Source: Amblyornis subalaris
Taxonomy: Eukaryota > Chordata > Aves > Passeriformes > Ptilonorhynchidae
Length of the DNA stretch: 64,000 bases
Assembly (NCBI GenBank): GCA_018881555.1
Contig: JACAXG010000123.1
Location: 155,354 to 219,353 of the forward strand
Direction: 5' to 3'
The notes under the pieces are model-generated. The model was given only the letters and a program-made list of their open reading frames with translations. It did not search any database and was not told the origin of the DNA. Below are positions 1-11,949 of this stretch, one piece after another. Position numbers and translations under genes: made by a program. The stretch's first letter is position 1. The number at the start of each line of letters is the position of its first letter.

Positions 1-110
1 CTCTCTTCCTCCTCACCTCGTCCTCCATTTTGGCCTCTGCCTGTTGGAGAACCCTGACAGCTGTGTCCGTGTGTTTATTCGAACCTAAGAACAACAGTGT
101 TTCAGGTCAT
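1..110 (-). other. Possible edge of a repeat, perhaps an LTR end
   Basis: The first 100 bases are more GC-rich than what follows. On the reverse strand they carry an AATAAA signal (complement of 74-79) followed by a CA- and GC-rich tract running off the window edge, which is the order of polyadenylation signal and U5 in an LTR. No TATA box or target-site duplication can be seen, and the element would continue beyond base 1. An exon end or an unrelated repeat is equally possible. Confidence 0.2.
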
Positions 111-950
111 ATGACGGATAAAATTTCACTGTGCTACTGCCCAAGAATGATGTTTGCAGTAACCACTGCGAGCATGTAATTTTTCTAGTTGGAATCATCT
201 GCCATCAATTACTGCAATACTTTTTTCCAAGGGAGTGCACAGCAAAACCCACAAGAATCAATAGAATATAGTATCTTAAAAGAGCTGTGCATATGGTGGT
301 AAACTGTAATGAAAAATTCTCTGTAGGTGTGAAAAACACCACTGATTACTGCAGACTGCTCTAAGAAATGCAAAGTTCATTGCTTTTTTAATTATAAAAC
401 CTAGAAGTTACAGATGATCACTTTGGCTGTGGACTGTCTTTTTATTATGACACTCAACTGTAGCATTAGACCTAGTGTCTTCTGCTTTCATAGGTAGACT
501 CAAGTGGGTGCAGAGTTTGTTTCTTACAGACTGGAGGTGAAAATTATATAGAGAATTAGCAGTAGTAGCTCAAAAAGCAACAGACCAGCTAGTGCTTGGT
601 GGTCTGGAGGAAGCCGTGAAAGGACGTAGTGAAAGTAGAAACGAAAGTGCCATAGCAACAGAGGTATCAACAGAAACTCGGGCTACCAGGAGATGTAATA
701 CAAACACAGACTAGAAGGAATGCTTTGCTCACCCCCATTGAGATTAACTCCAAAGGGGAACATCCTCATGTTTTGTTTGAAAATCTATGCCATAAGGCTT
801 CCTGTTTGGTAGTCCATCTAATTACTCATAACACCAGACAGAAAGTTAAGCAAGTATGAGCTAGCAGACTCAGCAGCAGGCTTGCTAGCAGTCAATAACT
901 AAAGACAGAAAGGAACTTAAGACAGATGGTGAATGCTTGCAGCAGTAGAT
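111..950. other. AT-rich unique DNA, no feature seen
   Basis: Stops are frequent in all frames and no tandem repeat or repeat-family signature was recognised. Confidence 0.5.
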
Positions 951-1371
951 CATTGAATCATAGAACGGACTGGGTTGGAAGGGACCTTATAGATCATCTA
1001 GTTTTGAAGAGCAGGGACACCTTCCATTACACCTAAAAGTAAACATTTTTTTTTCTAATATCTTATCTAAACCTACTCTTTTTCACTTTGAAGCCCCCCA
1101 GATTCCCCCTTGTNCTGTCTCTGCATACTCTTTAAAGTCCCTCTCCAGCTTTCTTGTAAGCTCCCTTTAGGTAACGAAANGCAGCAATTATGTCTCACCA
1201 AAGCCTTCTCTTCTCCAGGCTCAACAATCCCAATTATTTTAACCTTTCCTCATAGGAGAGGTGATCCATCCCTCTGATCAACTTGGTGGTCTTCCTCTGG
1301 ACTCAGCACCACTCAGCCTTCCTATGATGAGGATCTCACAGCTGGATGCAGCACTCCAGGTGGGTTCTTAC
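951..1371 (-). mobile_element. CR1 non-LTR retrotransposon, 5'-truncated and internally deleted
   Basis: The left edge carries degenerate complements of the CR1 3' octamer (CATTGAAT, CATAGAAC), followed by the usual GGGTTGGAAGGGACCTTA block, so the element reads right to left. The right part matches the usual CR1 tract ending in GGATGCAGCACTCCAGGTGG. Compared with the copies at 6426 and 37484, about 110-120 bases are missing near 1035-1045, where the GGGACACCTTCCA block jumps straight to TCTAATATCT. The missing part includes the codons for the conserved [15 protein letters not shown] C-terminal segment of ORF2. CR1 moves by target-primed reverse transcription and is usually 5'-truncated. This copy is inactive and looks old, with many substitutions. 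Confidence 0.9.
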
Positions 1372-4300
1372 AATCACATATATAAATGACTTAGTAGAAA
1401 ATGTAGGCTTGCACAAAGCCCTGCAGAGTAAGGAAAAGGATAACATGTTAATAACATTGGGGTTTTAACATTAGAGAAAAAAAATTGTATCTGTATTAAT
1501 ACAAGGAAGAAAATTCAAAATATTGAAGTATCAAGGAAAGGGATTAAATGAAGTGGTTTTTAATTTTTTAAGTGGTCAATATATTCCCCATTCTTTGCTG
1601 GTTTTCATGCTAAGTGCACAGAGCACCAAGAGGCTGCCTGGAAATATACGCCTTGGAACTGAGACCACAACCAAAAACTAGAAGTAGACCATAATCCTTG
1701 TTGCACACAAATGCTAAAACAATGTGACTCTTCAGAATTGTCTCTATATCAGAATTAATATTCATTTAAATCACAATGCTTATGAGCTCATGATAATTTT
1801 GTTATAAATATTTCAGTTACAAAATTGTTTGGAGTTATTACTCTTCTTTGGATGCAGTTGACTGTCTAAATATGACATATCTAATTCTAAGAGATTTTTT
1901 TTCTTTGCTTGTTAAATTTGTTTTGTCCAGCTCAGTATTTTCTGTTCTCCTGAAAGGCTGCTTTCTGGACAGAGAATTTTGCTGTCTCCAATACTTGCCT
2001 CACCTCATGGGAAATAGGGGAGTTTTGCCTCCATGCTCTGGCCAGCTCAGGGTCCCCTTGCAAAGGGCTTGATCCACTCAGATGTTTTCAGCAGTGTATG
2101 CTGGGCCTGAAATACTCATGCACTTTGATTAAATCAGCCTGTAATTCCTGTATTTAATTAAATAGGTAGTTTTCTTAGGTAGTAGTAAATAATTAAATAG
2201 GTAGTTTTGTTAGGTAGTTTTCTTCCCTTCTGAAGCACATTTCTTGCAGCAGATTGGGGTAGATGTTATATCCATTATTTGGGACTAGAAAGGAATCAGT
2301 TCTCTGCACCACAAATTCACCATGGACTTACAAATACTCTTTTTTACTGAAAATGTGTCTCCTTGTTCAGTAGGTTTATTTGTTATTAATAGAAATAAGA
2401 AAATATCTGCATGAAGTCATTCTCCCACACACTGTCTGCAAATAACCATTGTGGCAGCCCTGTTTGCAACTGCAATACTGGCTTTCAATGCTCCAGGGAG
2501 CTGCAAAAACATTTTCTCAGTCTTGAAATGTAGAAATATGATGGGGGTTTTCATGTACATAAAATAGATCCGTACAAATTCTCAATGAGTCCCCGGCATC
2601 AGCATTGCAGGAAGGAGAAGCAGTACTCACTCAGAAGCATCTGTAGGTACCTATGGATTGACAGCAAATCACAAGTTATTTAGCTTTGGTCACCATATCT
2701 CTCACCAATTAACTGCAGTAGAAGTCCCAAAGGTGATCTTGGACCTTTAGGAATTCAGACATGGGAACACTGTCTGAACAATCCCTGATATCAAACATCT
2801 GTCACAGACAAGATGTTTTGCCAGATGCAATTCTAGCCTCAAGTAGGCTGAGACAGTCACATGTATCAGCCTCTTTTTGCCCCTCATCTCATTCACTAAT
2901 ATGCTTGTACAGCTATTCATCAATTTCTCTTCATGAATAGAGGCAACAAAACCTTTATGCATATATCTATTTAGCAAACTTGAGGCTAAAAATGTAAGGA
3001 AAAGATACAGCTTCCATTTCACATTAGATATCTGAGAAACGGTGTCTATTGTAGGTGATTTTCTGGATTTACATGGGATAATGACTAGAAGGCCTATGTG
3101 TCTGAGCTATTAGTAAAAAAGAAAGAATGGAGGAGCAGCTGATAAATAGTGTTTAGGAACTGGCTGGTTTTCTAAACTCAGGTCCCAAGGAAGGTCATTA
3201 AAGAACATGTAGAATATTAGAAGTTCGAACTTTGACTAAAACTCAGTAATCTCTAATTAACAAGCACTATAGAGATCTGTTGCAGCATTTGGAATGCCAG
3301 CAGCTATAGACCATCCAAGCTTGAAGAAATTATTAAACCACATTTGGTTATAAAATAAATTAAAATAGGTAGCCTTCAAGAGAGAGGAGACAGCAATTAG
3401 TTATGATCTCCTATCCTTCTTTTACACAAGGTCAAATAGATTCACTTTTTCTATCACAGGTAGAGAGGCAAGTTACAGGCTGCATTAATTATGAGTGCTG
3501 TCCATCTATGCTAATCTGTACTTTTTGTTTCACATAGTAATTTGTGTAACTTTCCACATCCAATCTGAATACTATATTATTTGCAAGGAACACTATTCTG
3601 AAAGGTCACCCCTCTAAACTTAATTATGCTAAACAATCAGAAGGCAAACACTTCTCCCTTACTTAAACTTTCATTCTGCAGGATACAAGCTTATCCTCCA
3701 AGACAAACACTTTTTTCTTCCGAATTTGAATTATCTTGCTAGTAAGCGTTTATTCTCAATAAAAATAATCCATTATTGATAGGGGGAAAAAATGAGAGAA
3801 ATTTAGCTCATTACTTTTGAGAGAAAGTCTTTATAGATTTAGTTATCATAGAATCCTTAAGCCTTTCTGTAGAAGAAAAATCTCTCTGTAGAAGACACAG
3901 AATGACCCCACATTACAACTAAATATTGTTAGTAGCATCAATTTAAAAAAATCATTCATTATATTCTTATTTTCATTCAGAAAAATGTTAAATTATTTAT
4001 GTAAAACATAAATAAAAAATAAATTATGTAAAACAGTATTTATCTGGGGGTGATGATCAAATTTTTCATCACATTATGAATTAAAAATTAAGACTACAGT
4101 TAAAGTGACTCAACCTGTGAAGCAAAGAGAAGCCAAGATGACAGCACCACAAGCAAAATTCAAGAAAATACATTTGATCAAGTCCTTCTGGAGCCTGTAT
4201 AAATTACTTCGGTTCTCTATCCCTGTATTTGTATAACTCAGAAGCAGCCGTGAAGAAACTGAGTCGTGGTGATTTAAATGCCGTTAGAATGAGCCCCCAG

Positions 4301-6425
4301 AAAACATAATATGGACAAGTGAATTACAACACGACTCCTCTGAAGTGATACAGGTTGGCTGTTGTAGTCCATCCTTACTTACTCAGCTTTCATTATTAGC
4401 TTACATTTCCAGTTGAAAAGAAGGCTTTTGTTTCAGCCCTTCTTTAGCAAAGGTATTGCTTCAGTAATACCTTTGAGATATTTGAGAACAAAACTGTAGA
4501 AAGTCTAAGTAGGATTAAAAACAGTTGGGGTTGTATGATATGCCAATATTCAGAGTAGAGTTTAGTAACATTACTTAATCTTCCAAATACATTACTTCTG
4601 TTTAGTGAGATATGTAAGAATAGCAAAATTTCTGGTTTTACAAATACTATTTTCCATTCCTGTTGATGTGAACACACATCAATTATCATGAAGAGGTTAA
4701 TGTCTGTGTCATTGTTGAGGCATTTGTTGTGTAGAACAATCTCATAAAATGAGAATTCTTTCATATTTTTTGAGTGCTTGAAAGCCCAGAGAGACTAATC
4801 TGCAGCTTAACTACAGGCTGTAGGATACTTGGGTTTCTTGTTAAGAAAGCAGAACTTTTTTATGTGGGTAACCACACTGTAAATTCCACAAAAGTGATTC
4901 AAATACAGTTTTGGAGTTGATGTGGAGTGGACAGTAGTGTTCAGTAGAAATGTAGAAAGTAAGGAGTCTTGCCATGCTGTACTCAAATACTGTCAAATAA
5001 AATGTGTGGAGAGAGAGAAAGGGACTGTACTTGGAACACACTGGTAACCTTATTACTATTATTTGCTTAGTAAAATTGCTCTCACTAAACCAAAACTCAT
5101 GTAACAAACATATATCATTGACACTACATTGGCAGTTGGAGGGAAAGGAGGATATGAAAGTCATGAACTTGCTCTGCATTCTGAAAGGTGATTTCTTCCA
5201 TCTAGAACAAACAGAGAAAGGACAAGCTTACTCTGCCACTGTCAAATTATGACAAGGAATTCAAGGAATCAACTAATCTCATATTCCATCTCAATCTGAC
5301 ACATTTCTTAGGGAGGAAAAAAACCTGCACACAAGAAAAAACCCCTAACTAAACAAATCAACCCAAAACAAAACAAAAACCACCCTACCCCCCACCACTC
5401 CACACTTTTCTCAGAACTCCACTGATTTGTCATTGCTTTATTAAGTGATAAAATAGGCATTGACTCAACATGTTACAAATATTTGTCTGAATCTCTAAAA
5501 CCAATGCAAAGCAAGCCAGCAAATCATCCTGAATAGTCTGTACAGTCATATAGACTTAACCTGTCTACAACTGTCAGGGCCTCTGGGTGGATTTGGTATT
5601 CACTCAGACATAATCGACTCAGTCTAAATTCTCATGCCTTTTAGACACAAGACAAAACGTTGAAGATAGACAATGATTTCCTGCTAAAATAAATTATGAG
5701 TGGCACATTACCCAGCACCTATAAGCTTCAGTTACTTCAAAAGAAAAAGTTGTTTTATTACAACACTAATAGGTTCTACTTATTCCCCCATCTGCACCCC
5801 AGTTAATTAATGTTTCACCACAAGCCATGCTTCTCTTTCCATTTCTCTGAGGAGTGCATACACTGCTTTTGCAAGGTTTTACCTATCCGCAACACACTGC
5901 TGCTGAGACAAAAAAGGAAAAAAAAAAAGATGTAATTCCTGAATGAGAGAATAGTCTTAAAGAGCATCTCTCTGAGCCTTTAGTCTCTGTTCCGAACATT
6001 TTCACATAAACTACACTGTGTGGAAAGAAGACATTGGGGGTTTTTGAATGCTCTTGCTGTTTTCTGTAAGAGCCATGGAGAACTTGGCACCAGCTTCCTG
6101 CAGTGTAGATGTAATGGTTCTCACTTCCACCAAGTTAATTACTTTCGCAGCAACATATCATCTAAGCTCAGGTTCTGCTACCAGGTAATTACCACCTTAT
6201 AATTAACTATCTCTACAAAATGGTTTAGTCTCTGCCTTTGCATTATTTGTAATTGAATCCACAACACTGAAATAAGTAATTTGCCACAGACCTTAGAGTC
6301 AAAGGGACAAAGAAGTTGAACATCTGAAGTTGAAAATTAAGTAAAGAATACATCTCCACAAGCTCATCTTTCAGCTGGTTTCCAGCCTTTCTGGATCCTG
6401 ACCAGTGCTGCTACTTACAACTTTT
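1372..6425. other. 5 kb of AT-rich unique DNA
   Basis: No exon, RNA gene or transposon signature was recognised. A 35-bp unit is tandemly duplicated at 2156-2222 and an A/C-rich low-complexity patch lies at 5325-5400. The longest frames are 112 codons on the reverse strand (4841-5179), with an 82-codon frame overlapping it on the other strand, and 106 codons at 4444-4764. None resembles a known protein, and such lengths are expected by chance. Confidence 0.5.
2156..2222. repeat. Two-copy 35-bp tandem duplication
   Basis: The unit beginning AATTAAATAGGTAGTTTT starts at 2156 and again at 2191, with a shorter GGTAGTTTTCTT echo at the end. The second copy differs at a few bases. It looks like replication slippage in AT-rich DNA. 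Confidence 0.75.
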
Positions 6426-7398
6426 CATAGAATCATAGAATGGTTTGAGTTAGAAGAGACCTTAAAGTTCCTCTAGTTCCAACCCCTCTGCCATGGGCAG
6501 GGACACCTTCCACTACCAGGTTGCTCAGAGCCCCATCCAGCCTGGTCTTGAACACTCCCAGGGACAGGGCATCCACAACTTCTCTGGGCAACCTGTTCCA
6601 GTGCCTCACCACCCTCACAGCAAAGGTTTTTTTTCCTAATACCTAATCTAAACCTACTCTAAATTTGAAGCCATTCCCCCGTATCCAGTCACTGTATATT
6701 AAAAAGTCTCCCTCTGTCTTTCTTTTAGGCTCCCTCTGGTACTGAAAGGCCACAATTAGATTTCAGCAAAGCCTTCTCTTCTCCAGGCTGAACAATCCCA
6801 AATCTCTCAGCCTTTCCTTGTAGGAGATGTGCTCCATCCCTCTGATCATCTTGGTGTCCTCCTCTGGACTTGGTGCAATAGGTCGATGTCCTTCCTGTGC
6901 TGGGGATCCCAGAGCTGGATGCAGCACTCCAGGTGGGTTCTCACCAGAGCAGAGCAGAGGGGCAGAATCCCCTCCCTCACTCTGTTGGCCACACTGCTTT
7001 GGATGCAGCCCAAGATAAAATTGGCTTTCTGTGCTACAAGTGCACATTGCCAGGTCATGTCCAGCCTCTTATCCCCCAGCTCCCCCAAGTCCTTCTCAGC
7101 AGGGCTGGTAGCAATCTGTTCATCCCCCAGCCTGTGTTGATACTGGGAGTTGCCCTGATCCATGCACAGCACCTTGCAGTTGGTCTTATTAAACCTCATG
7201 AAATTCCCATGGCCCCACGTCTTGAGCTTGCCCAGGTCCCTCCAGATGGCATCCCATCCTTCAGGTGTGTCAACCACACAACTCAACTTGGTGTTATCAG
7301 CAAACTTGCTGAGGGTGCACTTGATCCCTTCATCTATGTCAATAATGAAGATATTAAATAACACTGGTCCCAGTATGGACCCCTGAGGGACATCACTT
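6426..7398 (-). mobile_element. CR1 retrotransposon keeping the C-terminal half of the reverse transcriptase
   Basis: Two CATAGAAT octamers at 6426-6440 mark the CR1 3' end, so the element reads from 7398 down to 6426. Going 5' to 3', a reverse-strand open frame (7364-6846, 172 codons) carries the palm-domain end of CR1 ORF2. It shows the LFNIFI block and an FADNT motif where active CR1 has FADDT. After further frame breaks, a second frame (6618-6433) keeps the conserved C-terminal [11 protein letters not shown] segment. Full CR1 is about 4-5 kb with two ORFs. Here ORF1, the endonuclease and the N-terminal part of the reverse transcriptase are missing, as in normal 5' truncation. The catalytic Asp-to-Asn change and frameshifts make it dead. 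It is the least diverged CR1 in the window. Confidence 0.95.
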
Positions 7399-10300
7399 CT
7401 CAGTGTTCATGCCATTTCCTGGGTACTTAGTTTTGCCAGGCAATGGCTGAATGAGTAAAATGTTTGCAAGCAGCTAAACTGTCTGAGGATTAAGCTATCC
7501 ATCAAAGACATTGGTGGACTGTTGAGATCATTCTTCCTCTTCATCAATGAACTTAAAACAAGTACATTATTCTGTTATCGATCAAGAGAACAATCTGATG
7601 GTGTCTCATCAGCCTGGGCTCTGTCTTGAAGAACAGTCACCCAACTGGCANAGAAGAAGTGTTTCCACTGTGGCTAAAGAAGAGTCTCCTTGATCCCAGG
7701 AGCTGCTACAGGTTATCTGCATCTCCTATGTCTAACCAAGGGAAAAGAGCGATCAGGACATGTTAAATGCCAAAGCTTCTTAGATCTTGAAGCCCTAAAT
7801 TTCTGCATAGTAGGAAGATTATAGGTAACAAAAGAAACCCAAAGAAATAAACAAAAGATCCACCCATATTTTTGTGGCATTAGGTGTCACAGAGACTGAT
7901 TTTCTTCTGTGCCCTGAGAGATCCATTTTCAGAAGGGAATCAGAATTGTAAGTTTTGACTGAAGTGTGGGAACCCACAAGTGAGCCAAAACAATTAATGA
8001 GAGAAGAGTCTTAACCAACATCTCTCCACTCAGCATTTGCCAAGGAAAGGTTAACCTTTTTTTGTGGCACACAACAGGTTTTTGCAGATCCCTGCCTCAG
8101 ATTCTGTGCTGTCTTGTCATTCTACTCATGACTATGGACTACACTAAACAGCAGAGCATCTACAAGTGAGGTACTGCAGCACCAAATACTGCAGTATTCA
8201 CGTTGTTTCTAACTTGCTGAGGAAGAACCTGTTAGGAGTTATAGCTTCCAATTGCTGCACAACATTGCTCTTCCTTCCTGGAGTGTCGAAGCAATAGAAG
8301 GATTGGCTCTTGCTTGGTTTTCAGCCAATATAGAATTACAACAAATCAGACCAAGCATGCAAAACTGTTACAAATTCACTGTTTTTATGTAGAGCACATG
8401 AAGCTGGCCTCAGGCAGACTGGCAAATCTGGCCTTGCCCAACAGTCAGTAAGTCTCTAAAGGCAGAGGCAGAGTGCTCAGTCTGACTCCTGGGAAGGTTT
8501 TTCTCAGGGACGAGGTGGTAGAGAGAAGGGTAAGAAGAAAGGAGGAAGATTCATCTATACATGGAGACTCTGAAACTTATGATGACATCTGAACTACCTG
8601 TAGTTTTTACATGAAAAGCTCTGTAGAAATAACACCCCTGAAAAGAGCAAAAAGATTAATCACTAGCCCTACCACTTGAGAATAATCTGGGGCATGGAAT
8701 CTTGTCACTTGGTTTTATTTCTGCAAACAAGAAGCACACATCTGGGACTCTACTGCTCTTGAAACTGAAACTGTGTTCAGAATACCATGATCCCCGTATG
8801 CTAGGGACAACCACTTCATGCTAGATGTCTTTAGCAACAGGAAAACTGGGAAGAGAAGAATTTAGTATGAATATCATCATCTTCTCTTCATAGCTGATGT
8901 CCAGGATAGAAACATTTTAATTAATTAGTTAACTTTTTCTTTTAATCAGATTGCCCTACTTTGGCATGTACATTGTCAAAACTCCTCGTTGAAATGAACA
9001 GTAAAATACAATGATTTCCCTATCTGCGTGCTCTACTCTATCAGAAACTACGCGGAAAACATCTTTCACAATGTCTGAGCAAAGTCTAAGAGATCATATC
9101 TAGTAGTCATGGCAAGCAAAAAGAGACCTTGATTCATTGAAGCATCANTATTTTCAACTATACTGAAGGCTGAAATAGGATTTCAGGCAAAGGACTGCAT
9201 TTCCCACAGCTGGATGCTTTGCAAATTTATCTCTGAGTAGTTCTTCCAGCTGCTAGTAGTAAAGATTGAGTATCTCAGGTTATATAAGCACACCTTCACC
9301 TATATTATCCTTTATTCAGTCCTAAATGGAAAAGATTGCTTATCAGTGTGCATGAGTTTTCCTATGTAAAAACCATTAGGCAATAGTCTCAGCAGTTATT
9401 AGTCACTCAAACTCCGGTGTTTCACTGCTGATTTACATTGGTTGAGGATATGCTTCATCCTGTTTCTTACTCTATCTGTGCATAAATCCCAGTGCAAACA
9501 TATTATCTATTCCACTGAGTCTATCAAAGTGTCAGAGACTTCAAATGATGCAGAAAAAAATCTTCAAACAGAGAAGGTAACAGTCTGCTGAACTTCTGCA
9601 AAATCATTTCAGACAGTAGAAGAGTGCATTCGAAGAGAGAAAAAAAGCTGGATGCTAAGAATACCAAATTTAACTTTGATCTGCTTCATATCAAAGAGCA
9701 CACATATTTTAATTAGATCTCAGCCTCAAAAAATATTATTGCGCTGCCAGACAGAATTAGAAACATTTAGTGTTATCTCGGAGGAACTTGGGGATTTCCA
9801 CACTGGCAGAAGAGCATTAATTACAGTAAGTAGTGCAGCATAGCTAACTATATTTTTGAAAAATTTGCAATGTGCTTAGTGTTCATGCCTTTCACCAGAT
9901 TGAGAGCACTACAGAATGAATTTTTATTTACTGACAAAACAAATCATGGCATGACCATTAGCTATGTAGGTTTTCTTATACTGCAAAAGACTCACAATTG
10001 CAGAGTAAACATGTATTTATATAAGTAGGTTTTGCAATCCTTGAGTTTAGTTAGGAGGGGAAAAGTTTGTACAGAGAAGTGATATCTTTTATGAGATTAG
10101 CAGAAACAGCTAGTAAAGAGAAAGACATACTGTGAGACCCAAGTCCCTTCATCACTGTACTGAACAATTGAGTATCATATACCACTATTAGTCATAAACT
10201 TCGTTCTACATAAACTTCATAAACTTCATCAATCTATAGGACAAGATTAGAAGGAGTAGCCTTAGAAGGTAAACAAATTCATGCAGTCAACATATTAGGC

Positions 10301-11391
10301 ACAGGATAGTGAGAAGCCATTTGGGGAAACCCTCAGCCAGCCTTCATATCATATCATATCATATCATATCATATCATATCATGTCACATCATACTTTCAA
10401 ATAGTTCTCAAATTGTCTTGGAAATAATCTTGATGTTTGACAGGAATATTCTGTTGGAAAGTTGCTTCAAATCTTCATTTATATAATTTTTCAGTTGTTC
10501 TATTAATCATAGCCAGCCCATACCTATTTGTTTTCATGCTGTCGTGATTGGAGTCTTTCTCAGGGTAAATACCTCTCCCTTCTCCTTTGCATGTACACAG
10601 TGAGTACTTAGAGATTCTCTTCCGCCTTCATTCTGTTGAACTAACAAAGTCAAGCTCTTGTAGTTCCCATTTGCATGAAACACTGCCTCTGTACCCTGAT
10701 TACCTTAGAAAGTCTTCAGGTAAGAACTTGTTCTGAGCTTATATTTCTTCAAGTCAGCAGAACAGTGTTATCCAGAGAATTTCATAACATTTTCACCATC
10801 CTCCCTACAATAGCATTAATATCATGTTTCTCCAAAGGTATCATATCCAAATCTCCAAAATTCATTTAGCAATTTAGTTCAGAACAATAACATTTCTGAC
10901 CCACTGTTGCTTCAACTTTGCCCATTCCCTTATCTTTCTAACTTTATTGTTTCTTGAATGAACCTGTCCCATATTTATCAAGAGTTTCCCTGTGTAATGC
11001 ATCAAAAATGCTACTTCTTTTTTAGGAAAATCAATTATTTCTGTTTGACACAAGTTAGCCCCAGTAATCCCATTATTTTTTCATTGAATTCCATCTTATT
11101 TTGTTAGTTTCTAAGTACCTCCCACTTTTCATCGAGTCTGAAATCAAAGCAACAAGCTTTTAGTTGCTTGTACGAGTTTTTTTTCCCTTAAATATAAGCT
11201 GTATTCTGAGGACTCCCATAACCCTAAATTACCCCTCTCCTAACCTGAAGTTGCCTCTCTCCTTGTTTTTCCTTATCAGTGCTACCAACACAAATATATT
11301 ACAGGTGCACTTAAAAATTCTAAGTTACCAATAGATTTATAACTGGTTTCAGTTACTTAATGTCCCTTAAAATTTATACATCTGTCAGTCC
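7399..11391. other. 4 kb of AT-rich unique DNA
   Basis: No coding or repeat-family signature was recognised apart from the ATATC microsatellite at 10345. Frames do not exceed about 65 codons. Confidence 0.5.
10345..10391. repeat. (ATATC)n microsatellite
   Basis: Seven perfect ATATC units occupy 10346-10380, followed by two degenerate units (ATGTC, ACATC). Pentanucleotide arrays of this length are usually length-polymorphic. Confidence 0.95.
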
Positions 11392-11949
11392 TATCTTGAT
11401 TTCAGCTAGGTTAGAATTAGTTTCTTCTCAGCAGCTGTTACAGTGCTGTGTTTTGGATTCAGAATGAGAATGGTGCTGATAACACACTGATATTTCGGTT
11501 TTTGCTAAGTCATTTTTATCCTCAGTCTCATGCTCTGCCGGTGAAGAGGTACACAAAGGAAACTGTGAGGGAGCAGAGCTGGGACAAGTGACCTGAACTG
11601 ACCAAAGAGATATTCCACACCATAGAACATCACGCCCAGTATATAATTTGGGGGGAGTTACCCGGAATGGCAGCAGATCTGGTTTCAGGAAGGGAGTCTG
11701 GCACCAGTCAGTGGGTGATGAGCAATTGCATTGTGCATCGCTTGGTTTTCCCTTTTTATTTTCATTATTATAATAATTTACTAATATTACTGTATTTTAC
11801 TTTATTTTCATTTATTATGTATCTCAACATACAAGTTTTACTTTGAGTCTTCTCCCCATTCCACTGGGGGCGGGGGGAAGAGAAGGGGATTGAGCAAGCA
11901 ATTGCTTGCTGCCTGGTGCATAATTTCCAACTGAGCTCAAACCACAACA
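11392..11949 (+). mobile_element. Solo endogenous-retrovirus LTR (ERVL-like avian type)
   Basis: The segment has the layout of a common avian LTR. The U3 start resembles the TGGTTTTGGCTGGG-type end seen in bird ERVL LTRs and leads to the GTGCTGTGTTTTGGATT block. A TATA-like TATATAA follows at 11640-11646, then an AT-rich tract (11755-11815), a TCCACTGGGGG block, and a terminus near AAACCACAACA at 11941-11949. The four bases GTCC flank it at 11388-11391 and 11950-11953 and could be a target-site duplication. The expected terminal TG has decayed to TA. The polyadenylation signal is not canonical. No gag, pol or env sequence adjoins, so it is a solo LTR left by LTR-LTR recombination. The family name is from memory, not a search. 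Confidence 0.8.

Noticed and set aside
3845..3870. CATAGAAT-like octamer suggesting a CR1 end
   Set aside because: The bases after TCATAGAATCC do not continue into any CR1 3' sequence. A lone octamer is not enough.
4841..5252. Overlapping frames of 112 (reverse) and 82 (forward) codons
   Set aside because: Neither resembles a protein family and both-strand openness is typical of chance stop depletion.
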